Assembly (NCBI GenBank): GCA_028696375.1
Contig: JAQVHD010000007.1
Span: 7,346-26,829, forward strand
Direction of reading: 5' to 3'
From: Minisyncoccota bacterium
GTDB taxonomy: Bacteria; Patescibacteriota; Minisyncoccia; UBA6257; JAAZHW01
DNA: 19,484 nt
Shown piece after piece: positions 13,853 to 19,484 of this stretch. Every line of letters starts with the position of its first letter. Within the stretch, counting starts at the first letter, position 1. The notes beneath the pieces were generated by a model. That model saw only the letters and a list, made by a program, of their open reading frames with translations. It did not search any database and was not told the origin of the DNA. The position numbers were made by a program, and so were the translations under genes.

Positions 13853-14548
13853 ATGAAATCAAACGTTCAATTTCAATACGATATAAATGAAGATAAGAAA
13901 AACATTTTGAGGGTTGTTAATCATCCTTCGGATTTCGGAGGAGATGTGAAAAGACAGTATGGTCGATTGCCGCTCGAATTGGTGAATAATTTAAAAACAG
14001 AAAGAGATCCATTTGTCCAAGATCGGATAGTTTCCGATTTTTTAAAGCAGAATTTAATAAAAAAAGGAGAACTGATTAATCAAAAGATTGAAAGGTTTCA
14101 GAAGGATTGGGATAAAATTAATGATGAATATTTTAAACGATTGGAGAAAATGTTAGACATCCAGATACCAACCGATGTTATTTATAAGGCTTATTTAACT
14201 AGCGCTGGCAGTTGTCCATTTGATGCATCAGCGAGAACTTTTATGGTGAGAATGGATGATGAGATGGTTGATACAGTTGCAGCTCATGAAATAATGCATA
14301 TTGAGCTTTGGCGCAATTATGGAATTTATTGCCGCGATACTTTAAAGCTCAGTCCAAAAGAATTTGGGGTTTTCCAAGAGTCGGCGACAGTTTTATTAAA
14401 TGAGGAAATGGGAGACATTTTATCCCGACCCGACCATGGTTATAAAGAACATCAGGAAATGCGATTGAAACTAGCTGAGGAATGGAAACGGACCAAAAAT
14501 TTCCGCGGTTTGCTGAAATATTATAAAGGGTTAGTCTCATCTAAATGA
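13853..14548 (+). CDS. HExxH metallopeptidase-like protein (231 aa)
   Basis: Soluble protein without a signal peptide. A beta-strand start (VQFQYDINED) is followed by helices with many Lys, Glu and Asp (45-105). VAAHEIMHIELW contains the zinc motif H145-E-x-x-H149. GVFQESATVLLNEEMGD offers E176 as third ligand, 27 residues after the motif, a gluzincin-like spacing. The end (DHGYKEHQEMRLKLAEEWK) matches my recollection of a family common in Parcubacteria. The layout matches the frameshifted protein at 11257. Substrate unknown; it may be a peptidase or an inactive relative. It starts 101 nt after hisS, has no SD and ends in TGA. This intact copy would be the functional one if the first is broken. 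Confidence 0.75.
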   Translation: MKSNVQFQYDINEDKKNILRVVNHPSDFGGDVKRQYGRLPLELVNNLKTERDPFVQDRIVSDFLKQNLIKKGELINQKIERFQKDWDKINDEYFKRLEKMLDIQIPTDVIYKAYLTSAGSCPFDASARTFMVRMDDEMVDTVAAHEIMHIELWRNYGIYCRDTLKLSPKEFGVFQESATVLLNEEMGDILSRPDHGYKEHQEMRLKLAEEWKRTKNFRGLLKYYKGLVSSK

Positions 14549-14688
14549 GCGGCTGGGGTTTGGGGGATAAAAATAATTGCTAAGAAATCATCATTGAGAC
14601 ATTTTCCCATTCAACGGAAATGCATTTACCAAACCGAGCACTTTTTTGATGGCCGAAAAGTTAGAGAATAAAATCTCAAAGAGTATAG

Positions 14689-14717
14689 TTGACGGCGAGG
14701 ATTTTTTTTGTTAGAAT
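14689..14717 (+). promoter_or_regulatory. rplY promoter, near-leaderless
   Basis: TTGACG (14689-14694), 17-nt spacer, TAGAAT (14712-14717) with an upstream TG (extended -10). The -10 box ends 9 nt before ATG 14727, so the mRNA should begin within 2-3 nt of the start codon. No SD could fit. Confidence 0.75.
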
Positions 14718-14726
14718 GGTTTTACT

Positions 14727-15395
14727 ATGGAATTAAAAGTTATTTTAAGAGATACAAAGAAAAACCCCAAGCACTATTTAAAGGAGGGCTATATCCCAGC
14801 CGTGCTTTATGGTAAGGGAATTGAAAATATTCACGTGGCCGTAAATCAGAAAGAATTTGCGGATGTTTTAAAAGAAGCCGGCGAGTCAACGGTTATTGAT
14901 TTGGTAATTGAAGGAGCGAAGAAGAAAGAGACGCATCCGGTTTTAATTTATGAAATTCAGCGCCATTATTTATCCCACCAGCCGATTCACGTTGATTTTT
15001 ACCAGATTCAAAAAGGACAGAAAATCAAAACCCATATTCCAGTGGAATTGGTAGGGGAGGCGCCGGCTATTAAAAATTTGGGCGGCGTGTTGGTGAAAAA
15101 TATGGATGAAATTGAAGTTGAAGCATTACCCCAAGATTTGCCGCATAGTTTCGTGGTAGATATTTCAAAATTAGAGGCCATTGATTCAAAAGTTTGTATT
15201 AAAGATTTAAATTTGCCAGCCACGATTAAAGTTTCGGCTTCGCCAGAGACCGCTATTGTATCCGTAATACCACCACGAGAAGAAGAGGTAGCTGCAGCCG
15301 CGCCGACAGCGGAAGCAATTTCTGAAGTAAAGATAGAAACAGAAGAGAAGAAAGCGGAACGGAAAGAAGAAAAGGCAGGAGAAGCTCAAAGCTAA
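14727..15395 (+). CDS. rplY: Ribosomal protein bL25, CTC/TL5 type
   Basis: 222 aa, a large-subunit protein that binds 5S rRNA. Residues 1-90 form the L25 domain: the start MELKVILRDTKKNP, LKEGYIPAVLYGKG and HVDFYQI are typical. The TL5-like C-terminal beta domain runs to about residue 180 (IPVELVGEAPAIKNLGGVLV, LPHSFVVDISKLEAID). After that comes an Ala/Glu/Lys-rich tail (EEEVAAAAPTAEA to the end), probably disordered. The two-domain form is usual outside the gamma-proteobacteria. It is followed after 11 nt by the murein hydrolase gene, so the two are likely cotranscribed. Confidence 0.95.
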   Translation: MELKVILRDTKKNPKHYLKEGYIPAVLYGKGIENIHVAVNQKEFADVLKEAGESTVIDLVIEGAKKKETHPVLIYEIQRHYLSHQPIHVDFYQIQKGQKIKTHIPVELVGEAPAIKNLGGVLVKNMDEIEVEALPQDLPHSFVVDISKLEAIDSKVCIKDLNLPATIKVSASPETAIVSVIPPREEEVAAAAPTAEAISEVKIETEEKKAERKEEKAGEAQS

Positions 15396-15406
15396 TCTCT
15401 AACACA

Positions 15407-16834
15407 ATGAGTAAAAATTTAGGAAAACCTAAAATTGTCGCTGATGTTTTAGAGAAGGGGGGTCGAAATGTTTTTCAAAAATTGCCCGATCCCTTAGGGC
15501 GTTCTTTTGGTTATCATCGTCATTTTCCTAAAATTTTTCAGGATATTTTAGTCTTGATAGTTTTAATAGCTTTCATTGCCCTTAATACAACTTTGACTTC
15601 ATTAGCGCCTGTGGCGTTATCACAGGAATCAGCCGCAGAACGACAAGCATTAGAACAAGAATTACAAAGAATAGAAGCAGAGATAGATTCTTATCAGAAT
15701 AATATTATTAATTTGCAAGCTCAGGCTAAAACCCTAAACCAGAGTATCCAACTTTTAGACGCTCAAATTAATAAATTAAATTTGCAGATTAAAGCTACAA
15801 ATTTACAGTTGGCTAAACTCGATAGTCAGATTGATACCTTAAGAGTTAGCGTGACTAAAACGCAAAGCAGTATTGATGCAACGCAAGATATGCTGGTTTA
15901 TGCTTTGCGGCAGATTTACGAAGAAGGTCAAAAAAGCCCTCTCGTGGTTTTTTTAGGCGAAAATACGTTGTCCGATGCTTTTTCAGCGGTTAATGACTTA
16001 ACGAGCTTGGAAAGCGAAATAAAAAGAAGTTTAGACGAACTGATTAATTTAAAAGCTAACTTAATAGCTCAGCGGGAAGATTTAGCTAACCAACGTCAGG
16101 AAGTTTTAGAATTGAAGAATATTCAGGAGGCGCAGAGAAAGGAATTAGAAGCGAAAAAGAAAGAAAAAAATAATTTGATGCAAGTAACTAAAGGTCAAGA
16201 AAGCAAATATCAGGAATTACTTAAAAAATCACAACAAACAGCCGCTCAAATCAAAAGCCGCATTTTTACTTTGTTGGGTGGCGGTGAAATGAGCTTTGAA
16301 GAAGCCTATAAATTAGCTAAATTTGCTTCAGAACAAACAGGCGTTCGAGCTTCCTTCCTTTTGGCTATTTTGGATCGTGAATCGGCTTTTGGACGCAATG
16401 TGGGTAAGTGTAATTGGAAAACTGCGATGCATCCGACACGCGACCAGCCGATATTTTTGAAAATTACTCAGGAATTAGGTATTAATCCAGATAGTGTTTC
16501 GGTATCTTGTGCGAATGCCGACGGTGCTTATGGCGGAGCAATGGGCCCAGCTCAATTTATTCCTTCTACTTGGTGGCTATATAAAGACAAAGTAGCAAAA
16601 ATTACTGGTAATAATCCGCCTTCTCCCTGGAGAAATGTGGACGCTTTTGTGGCTATGGCATTACTACTAAAAGATCTTGGAGCGGACAAGCAAACTTATG
16701 CAGCTGAAAGAGAAGCAGCAGCCCGTTATTATGCCGGTAGCCGTTGGCGCAGTTATCTTTATAGTTACGGTCAGTGGGTTGCCGATAAGGCTCAACAATT
16801 TGAAGCAGATATCCGCAATTCAAATTTAGGGTAA
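15407..16834 (+). CDS. Coiled-coil lytic murein transglycosylase-like protein
   Basis: 475 aa. About 44 cytoplasmic-type residues precede a hydrophobic segment (46-68), which serves as a signal anchor or late signal peptide ending near PVALSQ. A long coiled coil (75-290, rich in Gln, Glu, Lys and Leu) resembles the regulatory N-domain of PcsB/EnvC-like cell-division hydrolases. The catalytic part (295-475) is of the MltB-like lysozyme fold: LLAILDRESAFGRNVG with catalytic E325, GAMGPAQFIPSTWW (377-390), and the helix VDAFVAMALLLKDLGAD. It should cleave peptidoglycan glycan strands during growth or division, with activity controlled through the coiled coil. The gene lies 11 nt after rplY and converges with prfA after 30 nt. 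Confidence 0.88.
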   Translation: MSKNLGKPKIVADVLEKGGRNVFQKLPDPLGRSFGYHRHFPKIFQDILVLIVLIAFIALNTTLTSLAPVALSQESAAERQALEQELQRIEAEIDSYQNNIINLQAQAKTLNQSIQLLDAQINKLNLQIKATNLQLAKLDSQIDTLRVSVTKTQSSIDATQDMLVYALRQIYEEGQKSPLVVFLGENTLSDAFSAVNDLTSLESEIKRSLDELINLKANLIAQREDLANQRQEVLELKNIQEAQRKELEAKKKEKNNLMQVTKGQESKYQELLKKSQQTAAQIKSRIFTLLGGGEMSFEEAYKLAKFASEQTGVRASFLLAILDRESAFGRNVGKCNWKTAMHPTRDQPIFLKITQELGINPDSVSVSCANADGAYGGAMGPAQFIPSTWWLYKDKVAKITGNNPPSPWRNVDAFVAMALLLKDLGADKQTYAAEREAAARYYAGSRWRSYLYSYGQWVADKAQQFEADIRNSNLG

Positions 16835-16864
16835 ATTATTTAAATTTGGAAAAAATAATTGATT

Positions 16865-17605
16865 CTATTGATTAACAGGGGGATTTTTTTGATAAATTTT
16901 TAGTACATCATCCAAATCACCATCCATGATTTTTTCTAAATTGTGGAAATTTTTCTTATAGCGATGATCAGTTAAACGATCTTGAGGAAAATTATAAGTT
17001 TTGATTTTTTCTGAACGATCGGCAGTGCCGATTTGTTGGCGTCTTTCTTCGGAAATTTTTCCCTGATCAACAGTCCACTTAGCTTCATAAAGCTTTGTTT
17101 TAAGCATTTCAATTGCCTTTTCCCGATTTTTAAACTGGGAGCGCTCACTTTGACAGGAAACAATGAGGCCGCTGGGTTTATGCAGAACGCGAACAGCCGT
17201 TTCTACCTTATTAACATTTTGACCGCCGGGGCCAGAGGAACGAAAAAAAGTAATTTCTAAATCTTCGGGTTTAATGTCGATTTTGGCTTCTTTTGGTCGG
17301 GACATTACCGCTACTGAGGCAGTTGAGGTGTGAACGCGACCTGATTTTTCTGTGGCTGGAATACGCTGAACGCGATGAACGCCGCCCTCATTTTTTAAAA
17401 TTTCAACCCCATCGCCAGTAATTTCTAAAACAGCTTCTTTAACGCCGCCCAGCGAACTGTAGCTAATATCTAAAAGTGTACTTTGCCAGCCTCGTTTTTG
17501 TGCATATTTTTGATACATGCGTAATAACTCAGCAGCAAAAAGAGCGGCTTCCTCGCCGCCAACTCCCGCTCTAATTTCTAAAATAACGCTATTAACTTCA
17601 GACAT
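16865..17605 (-). CDS. prfA: Peptide chain release factor 1, lacking N-terminal domain 1
   Basis: 246 aa against about 360 in ordinary RF1. It opens MSEVNSVILEIRAGVGGEEA, which lies about 100 residues into the normal protein, so the helical domain 1 (contact site of RF3 and L11/L7/L12 region) is absent. The start is firm: the stop codon of rpmE ends one base before it. The PxT tripeptide PAT (83-85, in RIPATEKSGRVHTS) marks RF1 with UAA/UAG reading. GGQ (127-129) in SSGPGGQNVNKVET is the catalytic loop. The C-terminal domain 4 (RSEKIKTYNFPQDRLTDHR) is intact. It has no SD and is probably coupled to rpmE. The function should be retained; the reduced form may be a lineage trait. Confidence 0.92.
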   Translation of the reverse strand: MSEVNSVILEIRAGVGGEEAALFAAELLRMYQKYAQKRGWQSTLLDISYSSLGGVKEAVLEITGDGVEILKNEGGVHRVQRIPATEKSGRVHTSTASVAVMSRPKEAKIDIKPEDLEITFFRSSGPGGQNVNKVETAVRVLHKPSGLIVSCQSERSQFKNREKAIEMLKTKLYEAKWTVDQGKISEERRQQIGTADRSEKIKTYNFPQDRLTDHRYKKNFHNLEKIMDGDLDDVLKIYQKNPPVNQ

Positions 17606-17606
17606 T

Positions 17607-17888
17607 TTATTTAGCTTCTCTGGTTTTTGCAGTTTTTTTAACTGCCTTTTTGACAGTTTTAGGTTTGGCTTGTTTGGCTATTTCTGAATGTTTTTGGAGA
17701 CGCTTTTTAAACTTATCTACTCGGCCGGCTGTATCAATAATTTTCTCTTTGCCGGTATAGAAAGGATGACAGGCAGAACAAATTTCTACTTCCATTTCTG
17801 GTACCGTGGCACCGATTTCAAAAACATTGCTACAAGCGCATTTCACTTTAGCTTTAGGATAATATTTGGGATGGATGTCTTTTTTCAT
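17607..17888 (-). CDS. rpmE: Ribosomal protein bL31, zinc-binding form
   Basis: 93 aa. It starts MKKDIHPKYYPKAKVKCACSN. The four zinc-ligand cysteines are C17, C19, C37 and C40 (CAC and CSAC), so this is the C+ form. CHPFYTGKEKIIDTAGRVDKF is the conserved bL31 core. A Lys/Ala/Thr-rich tail after about residue 70 (KPKTVKKAVKKTAKTREAK) extends it beyond the usual 66-70 aa and probably binds rRNA. First gene of the rpmE-prfA pair, with one base between the genes. Confidence 0.96.
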   Translation of the reverse strand: MKKDIHPKYYPKAKVKCACSNVFEIGATVPEMEVEICSACHPFYTGKEKIIDTAGRVDKFKKRLQKHSEIAKQAKPKTVKKAVKKTAKTREAK

Positions 17889-17896
17889 ACAGATTT

Positions 17897-17924
17897 ATTT
17901 TAAAGAAAAAACGAAAAAAAGCAA
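17897..17924 (-). promoter_or_regulatory. rpmE-prfA promoter, near-leaderless
   Basis: On the minus strand: TTGCTT (17919-17924), 16-nt spacer, TAAAAT (17897-17902), which ends 8 nt before the rpmE ATG. No SD. Confidence 0.65.
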
Positions 17925-18028
17925 GAGAAATAAGATAAATTAAAAATTGTTGTCTGTTGGTGGATAGAAACTGGAAGAACCCCATGTTTAAAAATTGAAA
18001 ATTAAAAAATTAGATTTTTTATTCTCCC

Positions 18029-18056
18029 TTGCATTTTTTTAAAAAAACAATAAAAT
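18029..18056 (+). promoter_or_regulatory. rpsB-tsf promoter, near-leaderless
   Basis: TTGCAT (18029-18034), 16-nt spacer, TAAAAT (18051-18056), then 9 nt to the rpsB ATG. The arrangement matches rplY and rpmE. It is divergent from the rpmE promoter, about 100 nt away. Confidence 0.65.
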
Positions 18057-18065
18057 TTTAATATT

Positions 18066-18788
18066 ATGAGCGAAGAAAACTTTCAAACAACCGGTATGGT
18101 AATTGATTTAGATAAAGAGCGCATTCTTCGGGAGATGGGTGAGGCAAGACTGTGTTTTGGGCGCAGCACATCACGCCTTCATCCCAAGATGAAGCCCTAT
18201 ATTATTGGTGCCAAAAATTCACAAGTCATTATTGATTTGGAAAAGACGTATGACATGCTGGTGAAGGCAAAAGAATTTTTCCAGAATTTGTTGAAGGAAC
18301 ATAAAACCATTCTTTTTGTTAATGTAAATCCCGCCACGAATGACATTACTCTAGAAGCAGCTCAAAAAACAAACAATCCTTATGTAATCAATCGATGGGT
18401 GGGCGGGCTTTTAACAAACTTCTCCGAGATTTCTAAAAGAATTAAATACTATAATGAACTGATTCAAAAAAATGCTTCCGGGGAATTGACTAAATATACA
18501 AAAAAAGAACAGTTGAAATTTCAAAAAGAACTGGAAGATTTGGCAGAATTATTTTCAGGAGTAAAGGATTGTGCTCAATTACCCGATGCTATTTTTGTAG
18601 TAGGTGCCCGATTTCATCAAACTGCTATTAAAGAGGCCCAGAAGACGCATATTCCTATAATTGCGATTGTTAATACTGACACCAATATTGAAGGAATTGA
18701 TTATCCCATTGTTGCAAGCGATTTGCACCGGTCCAGCGTAGAGTACATTACTAATTTTCTTATTAACGGAAATTCGAGTAATCAATAA
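18066..18788 (+). CDS. rpsB: Ribosomal protein uS2, divergent
   Basis: 240 aa, small-subunit protein. Signatures: TSRLHPKMKPYIIGAKNSQVIIDLEKT (27-53), NRWVGGLLTNFSEI (115-128), LPDAIFVVGARFHQTAIKEA and the C-terminal IVNTDTNIEGIDYPIVASD. The usual GVHFGH near the N-terminus is ARLCFGRS, so the conserved His residues are missing, and the first 20 residues are atypical. The coiled-coil insertion (YYNELIQKNASGELTKYTKK) is present. It is followed by tsf, the standard bacterial pairing. Confidence 0.95.
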   Translation: MSEENFQTTGMVIDLDKERILREMGEARLCFGRSTSRLHPKMKPYIIGAKNSQVIIDLEKTYDMLVKAKEFFQNLLKEHKTILFVNVNPATNDITLEAAQKTNNPYVINRWVGGLLTNFSEISKRIKYYNELIQKNASGELTKYTKKEQLKFQKELEDLAELFSGVKDCAQLPDAIFVVGARFHQTAIKEAQKTHIPIIAIVNTDTNIEGIDYPIVASDLHRSSVEYITNFLINGNSSNQ

Positions 18789-18820
18789 ATTAATAAGCAG
18801 TCGTTTTGATTATTGAAAAT

Positions 18821-19402
18821 ATGGATTTAAAACAAGTTAAAGAATTAAGAGATTTAACGGGTGCTTCCGTAATGGATTGCCGGAATGCTCTTGAAGAGGC
18901 AAAAGGCAATTTCGAAAAAGCCCAAGAAATTTTAAAGAAAAAAGGTTTAGCAATTGCTGATAAAAAAGGAGCGAGAGAAACCAAGGCTGGTCTCATTGAG
19001 GCCTATATTCATGCGAATGGAAAAATGGGTGTTTTAGTAGACTTGCGCTGCGAAACAGATTTTGTGGCTCAGAATCCATTATTTAAAGAATTAGCTCATG
19101 ATATTGCATTGCAAATTGCCGCTATGGCGCCATTATATGTTAGCCCAGAAGAAATCCCCGAAGATGTTGTAAAAAAAGAGAAGGAAGCTTATCTGGCCGA
19201 GTTGAAAGACAGTAATAAGCCCGAAAAGATAATCAATCAAATTGTTGAAGGAAAATTACAAAAGTGGTATGAAGAAGTTTGTTTATTAAAGCAGCCATTT
19301 ATTAAAGATCAGGATGAAATTGTGGAAAATGTAGTTAAGTCTTATATAGCTAAAATTGGAGAAAATATAAAAGTTTATCGATTTGTTCGATTTGAAATTT
19401 AA
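18821..19402 (+). CDS. tsf: Elongation factor Ts, short form
   Basis: 193 aa from the ATG at 18821; an in-frame TTG at 18806 would add five residues but gives a poorer family start. It is the nucleotide-exchange factor for EF-Tu. The N-terminal UBA-like domain is MDLKQVKELRDLTGASVMDC, then RNALEEAKGNFEKAQEILKK. The EF-Tu contact motif is CETDFVAQN (77-85), followed by one core subdomain and the C-terminal strand IGENIKVYRFVRFEI. It is much shorter than the 283-aa E. coli protein and close to the Thermus type, lacking the second core repeat and coiled coil. Starts 32 nt after rpsB without an SD. Confidence 0.95.
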   Translation: MDLKQVKELRDLTGASVMDCRNALEEAKGNFEKAQEILKKKGLAIADKKGARETKAGLIEAYIHANGKMGVLVDLRCETDFVAQNPLFKELAHDIALQIAAMAPLYVSPEEIPEDVVKKEKEAYLAELKDSNKPEKIINQIVEGKLQKWYEEVCLLKQPFIKDQDEIVENVVKSYIAKIGENIKVYRFVRFEI

Positions 19403-19405
19403 TCT

Positions 19406-19484
19406 ATGTTAGCTATTATTTCACAATTGTTTTTCTTTTTAGGATTAGTTATTGTCATTCTACTTGTAGCAAGAAAAACTCCCA
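19406..19484 (+). CDS. N-terminus of a membrane protein (cut by window edge)
   Basis: An ATG three bases after the tsf stop opens MLAIISQLFFFLGLVIVILL followed by VARKTP. This is a single strong transmembrane helix with a positive stop. The frame stays open to the window end (26 codons). Probably cotranscribed with rpsB-tsf. The family cannot be told from this piece. Confidence 0.6.
   Translation, partial: MLAIISQLFFFLGLVIVILLVARKTP

Noticed and set aside
14549..14726. tRNA or other RNA gene between the HExxH gene and rplY
   Set aside because: No cloverleaf or T-loop motif could be formed; only the rplY promoter is supported.
18806..18820. TTG start for tsf giving five extra residues
   Set aside because: The ATG at 18821 gives the standard EF-Ts N-terminus and the extra residues are not family-like.

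Overview
The window looks like a chromosomal segment of an AT-rich Patescibacteria/CPR bacterium, most likely of the Parcubacteria group. This is inferred from gene content and protein style: a short EF-Ts, a divergent uS2, an RF1 lacking its N-terminal domain, a coiled-coil murein hydrolase beside rplY, HExxH proteins of a type I associate with CPR genomes, and core genes without Shine-Dalgarno (SD) sites. TAA, TAG and TGA all end genes here (TGA at about 3989 and 14548), so the UGA=Gly code of Gracilibacteria/SR1 is unlikely. One gene, a predicted beta-barrel outer-membrane protein at 4822-5970, does not fit a CPR cell envelope and deserves scrutiny.

Layout. 1-3085 is an accessory block: a cut-off P-loop ATPase (minus), a HAD-like hydrolase (plus), then a minus-strand pair of a stand-alone C39-like cysteine peptidase and a radical SAM/SPASM protein. 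3086-4821 is rich in regulation and repeats. It holds a 162-nt promoter-leader module present twice (3238 and 4601), two small hypothetical proteins (59 and 95 aa), a terminator, REP-like palindromes, a low-complexity A/TCAAA tract and 24-nt tandem half-sites. 4822-11024 encodes envelope or surface functions: the barrel-like protein, a 1134-aa secreted protein with three Cys modules, a Thr/Pro linker and PKD-like domains, then a 417-aa unknown protein with an 84-aa membrane protein. 11257-14548 carries two proteins of an HExxH family flanking hisS. The first is frameshifted and is followed by what looks like a glycosyltransferase-2 relic. 14727-19484 is conserved core: rplY and a murein transglycosylase; rpmE-prfA on the minus strand; rpsB-tsf and the start of a membrane protein.

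Regulation. Two styles of initiation are visible. The 59-aa gene and the barrel gene have near-consensus sigma70-type promoters, long structured leaders and strong SD sequences. rplY, rpmE, rpsB and the first HExxH gene instead have -10 boxes only 8-9 nt before the start codon and no SD, so their transcripts should be leaderless or nearly so. The main new candidates are the duplicated promoter-leader module, the radical SAM/C39-like pair as a possible peptide-maturation system, and the barrel protein.
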